Shown here in pieces: positions 56,846-64,000 of a stretch of 64,000 bases of DNA (its first letter is position 1; the number at the start of each line of letters is the position of its first letter). Source of the stretch: Alcaligenaceae bacterium. Its GTDB lineage: Bacteria; Pseudomonadota; Gammaproteobacteria; Burkholderiales; Burkholderiaceae_B. The stretch spans positions 372,001 to 436,000 of the forward strand of contig JACCET010000001.1 in the NCBI GenBank assembly GCA_013416405.1, given 5' to 3'. Made by a program: the position numbers and the translations under genes. The notes under the pieces were generated by a model. It was given only the letters and a program-made list of their open reading frames with translations. It was not told the DNA's origin and searched no databases.

Positions 56846-57871
56846 CTACGCTGCCACGACGGCGTAGGGCAGATTCCGCGGCTTTATGACGGGGCCGTCG
56901 GCACTGCCCAGGCGAAAGTCGGCCTGCTCCAGATCGGCCAGCTGCACTTCCATAAGCACGTGAACAGCATCGCTTGCGGGCTGTTCACTGTTCTGGCTGT
57001 TAGCCGCGACTTTTGCCGCGTTAACAATGCGCCCTACGGGAGCTTTGGGGTTGTTGGCATCAAACGTGTCGGTACCCGATAGGGTGCTGGCCTGTAAGTT
57101 GGCAGCGTCTTGAACCACGCCATAGGCCATGCGGCGTTTGACGGTGCCACGGTAGTGGCTGCGGGCCACGACTTCCTGGCCTGGATAGCAACCCTTGGTG
57201 AAACTGACCCCATCGATCAGATCCAGATTCAGTGTTTGGGGTATGAACACGTCTTGTATGGCGGCCTGCACCCAAGGCAAGCCGGCCGCGATATCTGCAA
57301 CCTGCCAGGCGGCATGGTCTGTTTGCGGCAAGTTGTCGGTTTCTGTGCTTGCTGCCGTGGCCAACCACCAGCGGGCAGGTTCGCCTTGGGTCCGGCCCGC
57401 TGCGATCCAATCGCCTGCATCGGTAGGCACGACGGTCCAGGGGGCTGGATTTTCGGGCAGGCCGGCAGCTTGCTCAAGCAACAGGGCAGTCGATGGATGC
57501 TGTAGGTTGTCGGCCTGGGTTTGGCTAACATCCTTGGCCAAGCTTATGCCCAGCACGGTCATGCCCGTTACGCTGATTTTTACCTTGGCTCTAAGAACAA
57601 ACTTGGATAGCCGTTTGGCAACGGTTTCGGCGATATCGGCCTTGATCAGGACGCGCAACGTGGGAACTTCGGTGCCGGATACGGGCCATACCACCATGCT
57701 ACCCAGCAAGCGGCCCTTGGCGGTGCAGTATCCGGCCAAGTGTGCCTGGCCGGGCGCCAGACCGATGATATCGTGGCTAAGCTGGCCATGCAGAAATGTG
57801 GCGGCATCTGTACCGGTCACTTCAATGATGGACAGATCGGAAAGTGGAACAACATAAAGGCAAGTACTCAT
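56846..57871 (-). CDS. ygfZ: YgfZ/GcvT-like tetrahydrofolate-binding protein
   Basis: This folate-dependent protein helps make or repair iron-sulfur clusters in certain enzymes. I start at ATG 57871 (MSTCLYVVPLSDLSIIEV, 341 residues); an upstream open stretch is not family-like. The YgfZ signature KGCYPGQEVVARSHYRG with its conserved Cys is present, and GTDAATFLHGQLSHDI near the N-terminus is the GcvT-like folate domain start. It is divergent from mltG by 143 bases. Its 3' end meets mmsB tail to tail. Confidence 0.93.
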   Translation of the reverse strand: MSTCLYVVPLSDLSIIEVTGTDAATFLHGQLSHDIIGLAPGQAHLAGYCTAKGRLLGSMVVWPVSGTEVPTLRVLIKADIAETVAKRLSKFVLRAKVKISVTGMTVLGISLAKDVSQTQADNLQHPSTALLLEQAAGLPENPAPWTVVPTDAGDWIAAGRTQGEPARWWLATAASTETDNLPQTDHAAWQVADIAAGLPWVQAAIQDVFIPQTLNLDLIDGVSFTKGCYPGQEVVARSHYRGTVKRRMAYGVVQDAANLQASTLSGTDTFDANNPKAPVGRIVNAAKVAANSQNSEQPASDAVHVLMEVQLADLEQADFRLGSADGPVIKPRNLPYAVVAA

Positions 57872-58014
57872 GGATACGCAACTCTTTAATTCAACAGGAC
57901 ACCAGCGATTATGATAATGGCTTTTTGCGTAAGGCAAGCGAAGCCGAAAGTCCATGATAGCTTTAGACATGGAATTACTGCGCCGCCACATAGGCTGAGC
58001 TACACTCGGTGCTC

Positions 58015-59025
58015 ATGAAAAAAATCAAATTTATCATCCTTTATCTGCTGCTGGCGACAGTCTTGGCCGCCACAGCCATCAGCGCTGCCGCCTGGTACTG
58101 GGTTGAGCAGCCCGTAGACTTGGCCGCCGACCGGATAGACTACGTAATCGAGCCAGGCAGCCGGCCGCGCACCATAGCACTCACCATGAACAAGGCGGGC
58201 ATAGATATCAATGCAGATGCCTTTGTCGTGCTGGCCCGGCTAACGGGTCTTGACAAGCAGTTACAGGCCGGCGCTTACGAAGCCATTCAAGGCGACGGTC
58301 CTCGGGTATTGCTTGAGCGCATGGCCAACGGCGACATGACGCAGACACGGCTGACGTTGCTGGAAGGTTGGACCTATAAGCGCATACGTCAGGCTTTGCA
58401 GGAAGACCCTAAAGTAGGGCAAACACTGGAAGGAGTTACCGACGAAGAGCTGCTGCAGCGCCTGGGTGCCACGGCATCCAGCACCGAAGGTATTTTTTAC
58501 CCGGATACCTATGTTTTTGCTCCCCGTACATCCGATTTCGACATACTGCGGCGTGCCTATCAGGCTCAACAAGAGCTGCTTGAACGCCTGTGGAGCGAAC
58601 GCGATCCCGATTTGCCGCTGAAAACACCCTACGAGGCCTTGATTCTGGCTTCTATAGTGGAAAAGGAAACCGGACACACCAGCGACCGCGGCAAGGTTGC
58701 GGGCGTATTCGTGAACCGGCTGCGTATTGGTATGCCGCTACAGACTGACCCGACTGTCATTTACGGCATGGGTGATGCTTATCAGGGCAGAATACGTAAG
58801 AAAGACCTAACTGCAGACACACCCTGGAATACTTATACGCGCAATGGCCTGCCGCCCACCCCGATCGCCAGCCCGGGGCGCGCTTCGATTCTGGCCACAC
58901 TGCACCCGGAAGAGCACAAGTTCCTGTACTTTGTATCCAGGGGCGACGGCACCAGCGAATTTTCCCCCAACCTGGCTGCCCACAACCGGGCCGTGGCCAA
59001 GTACATTCTGGGACGACGAAATTGA
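58015..59025 (+). CDS. mltG: Endolytic murein transglycosylase MltG
   Basis: This inner membrane enzyme cuts nascent glycan strands and is thought to end their elongation. I start at ATG 58015 (MKKIKFIILYLLLATVL, 336 residues); a GTG two codons earlier is possible. One N-terminal membrane segment leads to a LysM-like region and the YceG domain with the catalytic Glu in ILASIVEKETG, then NRLRIGMPLQTDPTVIYG and NTYTRNGLPPTPIASPG. The stop overlaps the tmk start as TTGA. The mltG-tmk-holB-tatD order is conserved in proteobacteria. Confidence 0.95.
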   Translation: MKKIKFIILYLLLATVLAATAISAAAWYWVEQPVDLAADRIDYVIEPGSRPRTIALTMNKAGIDINADAFVVLARLTGLDKQLQAGAYEAIQGDGPRVLLERMANGDMTQTRLTLLEGWTYKRIRQALQEDPKVGQTLEGVTDEELLQRLGATASSTEGIFYPDTYVFAPRTSDFDILRRAYQAQQELLERLWSERDPDLPLKTPYEALILASIVEKETGHTSDRGKVAGVFVNRLRIGMPLQTDPTVIYGMGDAYQGRIRKKDLTADTPWNTYTRNGLPPTPIASPGRASILATLHPEEHKFLYFVSRGDGTSEFSPNLAAHNRAVAKYILGRRN

Positions 59026-59669
59026 GCAAGGGCTGCATGATAGTTGTCGACGGTGGCAATGGTGCCGGAAAGGGTACCTGCCTGCGCGATATCGAAGCCT
59101 ATCTGAGCGACCAGGGGTTGCAGGCCGTCATGACGCGCGAGCCTGGCGGTACAGCCATAGGCGAGAAGATTCGAGACATACTGCTGGACAAATCCGCGCC
59201 TGAAATGTGCGACGTAACGGAATTGATGCTGTTTGCCGCTGCCCGCGCGCAGCATGTGCGCCAGAAGATCATTCCGGCCCTTGAAGCCGGTAAAATTGTT
59301 GTGTCTGATAGGTTCGACTCGGCCACCATCAGCTTTCAACACTATGCGCGGGGTTTGGATTTGGATATGATCAACCGCCTCAATGACATGGCAGTTGCCG
59401 GTCTGAAGCCGGATTTCACCATTATCCTGGATCTGGATCCGGCCGTTGGCCTGCAGCGGGTAGCCGCTCGCGGCAGCGAACTCGATAGGCTGGAAAAAGA
59501 AAACCTGTCATTTCTTGAGCGCGCCCGCCACGGTTATATTGAACAGGCCAAGGCCGCCCCCCAGCGGTTTGCCATCGTCGATGCTGCCCGGCCTTACGAA
59601 CAGGTACGCCACGATGTCCGACAACTGGTTCAGCAAGTGTTGGCCAGCCATAGACTAAGCACCTCATGA
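59022..59669 (+). CDS. tmk: Thymidylate kinase with an adenylate kinase-like P-loop
   Basis: This enzyme phosphorylates dTMP to dTDP. The start is TTG at 59022, overlapping the mltG stop (215 residues); the alternative ATG at 59037 would leave only four residues before the first strand. REPGGT (dTMP phosphate), the DRF motif in VVSDRFDSA and ILDLDPAVGLQR are clear marks. The P-loop reads GGNGAGKGT instead of the usual G-x-D/E-G-A-G-K-S/T of Tmk, with Gly where Ser or Thr coordinates magnesium and the GKGT of adenylate kinases. The rest of the protein is plainly Tmk. The holB ATG overlaps its stop. Confidence 0.93.
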   Translation: MSKGCMIVVDGGNGAGKGTCLRDIEAYLSDQGLQAVMTREPGGTAIGEKIRDILLDKSAPEMCDVTELMLFAAARAQHVRQKIIPALEAGKIVVSDRFDSATISFQHYARGLDLDMINRLNDMAVAGLKPDFTIILDLDPAVGLQRVAARGSELDRLEKENLSFLERARHGYIEQAKAAPQRFAIVDAARPYEQVRHDVRQLVQQVLASHRLSTS

Positions 59670-60718
59670 GTGATTTCGTATCCTTCCTGCCATGGCAGCA
59701 AAAGCAAGCCACAGACTGGCTGGGGCAGCGCGAGCGTTTTGCCCATGCCTGGCTGATCCATGGACTGCCTGGCATAGGTAAGCGTCAGTTTGCCCTTGCA
59801 GCTGCAGCCAGCCTCTTGTGCGAGTCGCCCATCGGTGGAAGCGCCTGCGGCCAGTGCGCCGCCTGCCTTTGGCTGAAAAGTGGCAGTCATCCCGATTTGC
59901 GACGCATCCGGCCTGAAGCCATGGCACTGGAAGAGGGTGAGACCAACGCACCGATAGACGAATCCGGATCCACGGGCAGCGCCAAAAAAACGCCGTCCAA
60001 AGACATCAAGGTCGAGCAGCTAAGGGTTTTGCACAACTGGTTCAATACAGCCACCCACAGAGGCGGCTGGCGTGTGATGGTACTGTATCCGGCGCGCGCC
60101 ATGAACGCCGTTACGGCCAATGCCTTGCTGAAAGTGCTGGAAGAGCCGCCGGCGCATACTATTTTCCTGCTGGTGGCCGATGCACCCGACCGGTTATTGC
60201 CTACGCTGGTGTCGCGCTGCCGTCGACTGCCGCTTTCAGTGCCCAATCAAGACGAAAGCCTGTTGTGGCTGCAATCTCAGGGTGTGTCCGAAGCGGATCA
60301 ATGGCTGGCGGCTGCGGGCGGAGCACCCTTGCTGGCCGGGCAGTTGGCCCAGGCTGGCGGCAAACCTTATCCCGAGTGGCTGGTTCAGTTGCTGAACGAC
60401 CTTGCCGCCACACAGGCTTCGGACATCGGCGGTTTGGCGGATCAACTTGAGTCACTATCGCCCGAAGTGTGGATAGACACCTTGCAGCGTACCTTTCTGG
60501 ATCTGCTGCTGGCCTCGGCCGGCGCACCCTTGCGCTATTTTCCCGCCCTGGAAAAGCAAATGACCATCGTGGCCCGCCAGGCTTCACCCGGCCATCTTGC
60601 CGAGACTGCAAAATGGCTGGCGCAGCAGCGCGCTGTAGCCGGTCATCCTTTGAATACCAAGCTGTTTGTACACAGCGCCTTGCAACGTGTCGCGCTGGCT
60701 TGCGCACCGACACTTTAG
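59666..60718 (+). CDS. holB: DNA polymerase III delta prime subunit
   Basis: This is a clamp-loader subunit that helps load the beta sliding clamp. The N-terminal AAA+ domain starts FLPWQQKQATDWLGQRERFAHAWLIHG (in two parts), with GIGKRQFALAAA in place of a canonical ATP loop, as expected since delta prime does not bind ATP well. Zinc-module cysteines appear in LLCES, ACGQCAACLWLKSG. SRC region: LVSRCRRL. 350 residues is typical with a charged linker around residue 90-115 (EEGETNAPIDESG). It is coupled to tmk by a 4-base overlap. Confidence 0.94.
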   Translation: MSDFVSFLPWQQKQATDWLGQRERFAHAWLIHGLPGIGKRQFALAAAASLLCESPIGGSACGQCAACLWLKSGSHPDLRRIRPEAMALEEGETNAPIDESGSTGSAKKTPSKDIKVEQLRVLHNWFNTATHRGGWRVMVLYPARAMNAVTANALLKVLEEPPAHTIFLLVADAPDRLLPTLVSRCRRLPLSVPNQDESLLWLQSQGVSEADQWLAAAGGAPLLAGQLAQAGGKPYPEWLVQLLNDLAATQASDIGGLADQLESLSPEVWIDTLQRTFLDLLLASAGAPLRYFPALEKQMTIVARQASPGHLAETAKWLAQQRAVAGHPLNTKLFVHSALQRVALACAPTL

Positions 60719-60739
60719 ATATTTCCATCCCAAAATATT

Positions 60740-61510
60740 ATGTTTGTTGATTCCCATTGCCATTTGAATTTCCCCGAGTTGGCTGAAAACCTGCCTGAGA
60801 TACTGGGTCGTATGGCTCAAAATCAGGTCACGCATGCCCTGGTGGTCAGCGTGAATATGCCGGATTGGCCCGGTTTGATGAAGTTGGTGGCGCCGCATGA
60901 TCATCTGTACGCCTCGGTGGGCGTGCATCCTGACTACGAAGACACGCCCGAGCCCACGGTGGACCAGCTATGCGAGCTGGCCCAGGCGCCCAAGGTGGTT
61001 GCCATAGGAGAAACCGGGCTGGACTACTTCAGGCTGTCCGAACCATTGGAATGGCAGCGCGAGCGTTTCCGTACACATATAAGGGCCAGCAGGCAAAGCG
61101 GGTTGCCGCTGATTATCCATACTCGTGCCGCCAGTGAAGATACACTGCGTATCATGAAGGAAGAGGGCGCCGATGAAATCGGTGGCGTCATGCATTGTTT
61201 TACGGAGTCGTGGGAAGTCGCTCAAGCGGCGATGGATTTGAATTTTTATATTTCGCTCTCGGGCATAGTCACCTTCAAGAAAGCCCAGGATTTGCAAGAT
61301 TTGGCCGTGAAAATGCCACTGGATCGCCTGCTGATAGAAACTGATTCTCCCTTCTTGGCCCCCGTCCCTCATCGAGGAAAAACGAATGATCCGTCCAAGG
61401 TCATGCATGTGGCAGAGAAGATAGCTGACTTGAAGGGTCTGAGCGTAGCAGAAATAGCACAGCACTCAACAAGAAATTTCTTTAATCTTTTCAATAAGAT
61501 AAAAGAATAA
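60740..61510 (+). CDS. tatD: TatD family metal-dependent hydrolase
   Basis: This is a TIM-barrel metallohydrolase with DNase activity shown for relatives (TatD, YcfH). 256 residues. Metal ligands are in FVDSHCHLNF, GETGLDYF (Glu), IHTRAASEDTL (His), GVMHCFTESWEVA (His) and ETDSPFLAPVPHRGKTNDP (Asp). Its position right after holB is the YcfH place in E. coli, so a YcfH-type name would also be valid. A short AT-rich gap follows it. Confidence 0.95.
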   Translation: MFVDSHCHLNFPELAENLPEILGRMAQNQVTHALVVSVNMPDWPGLMKLVAPHDHLYASVGVHPDYEDTPEPTVDQLCELAQAPKVVAIGETGLDYFRLSEPLEWQRERFRTHIRASRQSGLPLIIHTRAASEDTLRIMKEEGADEIGGVMHCFTESWEVAQAAMDLNFYISLSGIVTFKKAQDLQDLAVKMPLDRLLIETDSPFLAPVPHRGKTNDPSKVMHVAEKIADLKGLSVAEIAQHSTRNFFNLFNKIKE

Positions 61511-61610
61511 TCTAATGTAATTTATTTAAAGTAAATTATTAGATGTGTTTTATGCGAAGTTAAATACCTAAAGTAAATTTTCTAATCCTAATTCTTAGGT
61601 AGACTTAATC
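61511..61610. other. AT-rich intergenic region with repeats
   Basis: These 100 bases are strikingly AT-rich for this genome. AAAGTAAATT occurs at 61528-61537 and again at 61570-61579; TCTAAT at 61511-61516 and 61581-61586; ATTAGA (61538-61543) is the inverse of the first TCTAAT. A CCTAA-TTC-TTAGG dyad sits at 61587-61599. It likely holds the promoter of the ankyrin gene and the end of the tatD transcript. Confidence 0.55.
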
Positions 61611-62438
61611 ATGATCAGAAATCACGCAAGTCAGACCCAGGGCATCGGCCATTTTTTACGCTTCTTCTTGTGGGCGGCCGCCAGTCTTTTGCTTTGTGGT
61701 GCTGCGCTCGCGGCCAATCCGCCAAGCTGGTGGAATGATATCGCCAACGATCGGGTCGCCGAGGTTCGAAAAGCATTGGCGCGTGGCGCAGATCCCAACG
61801 AAATCAGTCCGGCTGGTCAGCCCGCCATCATGCAAGCCATACGCGACGGCTCCTGGAAAGTGTATGACTTGCTGGCGGCCAATTCCAAGACCGTGCGCAA
61901 TGCCATTAATGTGAACCGCGAAACGCCCTTGATGTACCTGGCCGTTACGGGTGAAACACAACGGGCACAAGACTTGATCAAGCGTGGCGCACTGGTCAAT
62001 CGTCTGGGCTGGACTCCGTTGCACTATGCCGCATCGAAAGGGCATCTGGATACGGTCAAAATGCTGGTAGCCAACAAGGCTATCGTCAATGCGCCGGGGC
62101 CTGATGGCACCACAGCGCTGATGATGGCGGCATACGCAGGTAGTGAGCCCGTAGTGCAGTATCTGCTTGGCGTGGGGGCAGACGCCACCATGAAAACAAC
62201 TCAGCAATACGATGCCGCACACTGGGCACGCTTAAAAAACCACACAGTATTGGCCGATAAGCTGGACGCCTTGTCCGCCAAGGTGATCGCACAGCGCAAT
62301 GCACAACGCGGCGCAGGGGCTGGGGCTACTTCGCAGGCAACCCAGCCGGCACCCGCTGCCAGCGTCAGTAAACCCTCAGAGAGCTCCACATCCCGCTATT
62401 TCAACCTGGATCGATTCGACGAAGATCCAGTGCCTTGA
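61611..62438 (+). CDS. Exported ankyrin-repeat protein
   Basis: This 275-residue protein has a signal peptide or N-terminal anchor (LRFFLWAAASLLLCGAALA, about residues 17-36) and then four or five ankyrin repeats between residues 50 and 220, visible as VRKALARGADPNEISPAGQPAIMQAI, TPLMYLAVTGETQRAQDLI, WTPLHYAASKGHLDTVKML and GTTALMMAAYAGSEPVVQYLL. The C-terminal 60 residues are rich in Ala, Gln, Pro and Ser. Function is unknown; ankyrin repeats bind proteins, and secretion suggests a periplasmic scaffold. Its place behind tatD recurs in related genera from memory. The ribosome binding site is weak. Confidence 0.85.
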   Translation: MIRNHASQTQGIGHFLRFFLWAAASLLLCGAALAANPPSWWNDIANDRVAEVRKALARGADPNEISPAGQPAIMQAIRDGSWKVYDLLAANSKTVRNAINVNRETPLMYLAVTGETQRAQDLIKRGALVNRLGWTPLHYAASKGHLDTVKMLVANKAIVNAPGPDGTTALMMAAYAGSEPVVQYLLGVGADATMKTTQQYDAAHWARLKNHTVLADKLDALSAKVIAQRNAQRGAGAGATSQATQPAPAASVSKPSESSTSRYFNLDRFDEDPVP

Positions 62439-62452
62439 TCTTGATGAACAAG

Positions 62453-62479
62453 CCGCCTGGGGCCATTAGCCCAGGGCGG
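62453..62479. terminator. Hairpin between the convergent ankyrin and DUF3298 genes
   Basis: CCGCCTGGG (62453-62461) can pair with CCCAGGGCGG (62470-62479) with one bulged G, in the gap between two convergent genes. A bidirectional terminator is possible; there is no T-run on either side. Confidence 0.4.
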
Positions 62480-62513
62480 TAAAGCTTCTATAGTGCAGGC
62501 GTGCCCAGCACAG

Positions 62514-63314
62514 TCAGGCCGGTGCGGGTATGAACTCTGGCCGTAATATGCCTGACAGGGTGGAGTATGGAATCAAGAGCTCGGGCTGCCCCGAAGAGTA
62601 TGGGGCCAACTGGTAGGAATCATACTTGACGACCAGGCCCTGGTCAGTGAAACCTACATTTTCGCTGACCTGAAATGGCCACATCCTGTTGAAGGTTTCC
62701 AGGTCGTGCTGCGCATCCGGGTGCGATGCGCGCCAGCCCGCATGCGCCTGCTTCAAGGCTGCCACATAGCCATCGTATTGGCCGGGCCGCAAGATGCTTT
62801 CAAGGCTTAACACCTTGCCGGCGTTATTGTCCCAGTTGATGAACTGAGTAGCCGAAATGCCGTGCGCCGACCCCGTCAGGTATTGCCATGTATTCAATTC
62901 GATCACGGTCAACGACCGATTGCGATAGCGCGCCTTGGCTGTCAGCACGGTAGAGTCGCGCTGAGCGGCTGTTTTCCAGAAATAGTCTTCGTATTCCTGG
63001 ATCGTGAAGTAAGGCGGCGGACCGTCGTTGCCTATCCCCGTCATCATGGCCAGGGCATGGTCGACCAGTTCGGTCAGCTTACTTACGCCCGGGAATACCA
63101 GAGAATTGAGCTCCAGTGCAGGGCAATCACCTTCGCAACCGGGTTTGGTATGTTTCCACTTAACCTCCTGAACGAACAAACCCTCTTTGCTGGTCTGCTG
63201 CCCGGTTTCGACGGGAATTCTGGAAATATTGTCCGAGGGCCCGCTTGCGCAAGCGGCAAGTGCGCTCAGGGCGACAGTGGTCAAGGCAAATCGAAAGGCA
63301 GGTCTGGAATACAT
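62514..63314 (-). CDS. DUF3298/RsiV-like lipoprotein
   Basis: This 266-residue envelope lipoprotein has a signal peptide ending in LAAC (Cys22) followed by ASGPSDN. The C-terminal half matches DUF3298 and DUF4163-type domains as found in RsiV and PdaC: FINWDNNAGKVLSLESIL and, near the end, YDSYQLAPYSSGQPELLIPYSTL. The middle holds a short Cys pair (KPGCEGDCPAL) that may form a disulfide. RsiV of Bacillus is an anti-sigma factor binding lysozyme, but this protein has no cytoplasmic anti-sigma domain, so that function should not be transferred. The adjacent GST gene ends upstream and may share its transcript. Confidence 0.82.
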   Translation of the reverse strand: MYSRPAFRFALTTVALSALAACASGPSDNISRIPVETGQQTSKEGLFVQEVKWKHTKPGCEGDCPALELNSLVFPGVSKLTELVDHALAMMTGIGNDGPPPYFTIQEYEDYFWKTAAQRDSTVLTAKARYRNRSLTVIELNTWQYLTGSAHGISATQFINWDNNAGKVLSLESILRPGQYDGYVAALKQAHAGWRASHPDAQHDLETFNRMWPFQVSENVGFTDQGLVVKYDSYQLAPYSSGQPELLIPYSTLSGILRPEFIPAPA

Positions 63315-63322
63315 GCAGGCTC

Positions 63323-64000
63323 TTAGTTGATGGTGGATGCATCCTGGCCGAACAACAGCTTGCGAGAGGCTTCGTCGCTGACCGATGGCGCGGTGTTGAT
63401 CTTGTCGGCTTTTTCGTATGCGCGGCGGGTGGCTGGCCGCTGTTCTATAGTTTCGAACCAGCGTTTGAGATGCGGGAACTTGTTCAAGTCTTGTTCCTGG
63501 CGCTTGTGTGACACTATCCAGGGATAGCAGGCCATATCGGCGATGGAGTACTCGTGCGCAATGAACTCCCGGTCAGCCAGATGCTTGTTCAGTACACCGT
63601 ATAACCGGCCTGTTTCACGTATATAGCGGTCAATGGCGTAAGGGATTTTTTCCTGGGCATAGGTGTTGAAGTGGTGGTTTTGCCCCGCCATGGGCCCCAG
63701 CCCGCCCATTTGCCAGAATAGCCATTGCAATGCTTCGTTGCGCCCACGTAGGCTGGCTGGCAGAAATTGACCGAACTTTTCAGCCAGATACAGCAAAATC
63801 GCCCCTGATTCAAAGACCGAGATAGGTTCACCGCCGTCGGCGGGCGCTCGATCAACTATTGCGGGGATACGATTGTTGGGTGATATTTTTAGAAAATCTG
63901 GCTGGAACTGCTCGCCCTTGCCGATATTGATCGGAAACAGGGTGTAAGGCAGCCCGGCTTCTTCGAGGAAAAGAGTGATCTTGTGGCCGTTAGGCGTCGT
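63323..64000 (-). CDS. Glutathione S-transferase family protein (YfcG/YghU-like), N-terminus outside the window
   Basis: The frame stays open from the stop at 63323 to the window edge, so about 226 C-terminal residues are seen and the first residues are missing. The thioredoxin-like part includes TPNGHKITLFLEEAGLPY, SPNNRIPAIVDR and the glutathione-contacting SVFESGAILLYLAEKFG; the helical domain has WLFWQMGGLGPMAGQ and the C-terminal SIADMACYPWI motif. These fit Nu-class proteins such as YfcG, which act as disulfide-bond reductases. The DUF3298 gene starts 8 bases after its stop, so they are likely co-transcribed. Confidence 0.9.
   Translation of the reverse strand, partial: TTPNGHKITLFLEEAGLPYTLFPINIGKGEQFQPDFLKISPNNRIPAIVDRAPADGGEPISVFESGAILLYLAEKFGQFLPASLRGRNEALQWLFWQMGGLGPMAGQNHHFNTYAQEKIPYAIDRYIRETGRLYGVLNKHLADREFIAHEYSIADMACYPWIVSHKRQEQDLNKFPHLKRWFETIEQRPATRRAYEKADKINTAPSVSDEASRKLLFGQDASTIN

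Noticed and set aside
57951-57973. TCCATG/CATGGA inverted repeat between ygfZ and mltG as an operator
   Set aside because: Six-base arms with an 11-base spacer are easily found by chance and do not align with a clear promoter.

Overview
The window reads as ordinary core chromosome of a GC-rich betaproteobacterium. Gene content and order (folD next to a PAS kinase and FixJ-type regulator and divergent from aceE-aceF-lpdA; glnD-map divergent from rpsB-tsf-pyrH-frr; ppsR divergent from ppsA; mltG-tmk-holB-tatD) fit order Burkholderiales, most likely family Alcaligenaceae (Bordetella, Achromobacter, Pusillimonas relatives). That placement is inference from gene order and protein character, not from a marker search. 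Coding density is very high, the longest gap without a gene is about 270 bases, and I saw no rRNA, tRNA, CRISPR array, insertion sequence, phage or integrase.

Layout. 1-0.55 kb: 3' end of an ABC transporter ATPase. 0.68-6.7 kb: a complete RND multidrug efflux operon (adaptor, pump, outer membrane channel), followed at once by pdxJ. 7.5-9.6 kb: a nitroreductase and a stand-alone dihydrolipoamide dehydrogenase-like flavoprotein. 9.7-15.8 kb (minus strand): sensor kinase, response regulator, folD, prlC and a SCO1/SenC copper protein. 16.0-22.3 kb: the pyruvate dehydrogenase operon aceE-aceF-lpdA, divergent from the kinase. 22.4-26.8 kb: folC, a DedD-like SPOR protein, cvpA, purF. 26.8-30.7 kb (minus): map, glnD, dsbB. 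31.0-46.5 kb: a long run for translation, isoprenoid and phospholipid precursors, envelope assembly and lipid A (rpsB, tsf, pyrH, frr, uppS, cdsA, dxr, rseP, bamA, skp, lpxD, fabZ, lpxA, lpxB, rnhB, an SPOUT rRNA/tRNA methyltransferase). 46.6-50.0 kb: ppsR and ppsA, divergent. 50.1-53.4 kb: a type II NADH dehydrogenase, an O6-alkylguanine methyltransferase, smpB and the ratA-rnfH pair. 53.6-56.8 kb: a three-gene valine catabolic operon. 56.8-64.0 kb: ygfZ (minus), mltG-tmk-holB-tatD, an ankyrin-repeat protein, a DUF3298 lipoprotein and the 3' part of a glutathione S-transferase.

How the genes work together. aceE, aceF and lpdA give acetyl-CoA from pyruvate, while ppsA, under control of ppsR, regenerates phosphoenolpyruvate. 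uppS, cdsA and dxr supply undecaprenyl carrier, CDP-diacylglycerol and isoprenoid precursors. bamA and skp build outer membrane proteins, lpxD/lpxA/lpxB with fabZ build lipid A, and rseP guards the envelope stress response. The isobutyryl-CoA dehydrogenase, 3-hydroxyisobutyryl-CoA hydrolase and 3-hydroxyisobutyrate dehydrogenase are consecutive steps of valine breakdown.

I found no clearly new biological system. The signals worth following are mostly non-coding: a perfect 16-bp inverted repeat before prlC, a nested hairpin leader before ppsA, back-to-back promoters with a dyad between the kinase and aceE, three tandem hairpins between rpsB and tsf, a terminator facing the wrong way between tsf and pyrH, and a palindromic operator candidate before the valine operon. 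A few proteins (FolC, Ogt, LpxB, Tmk) depart visibly from the usual form of their family.
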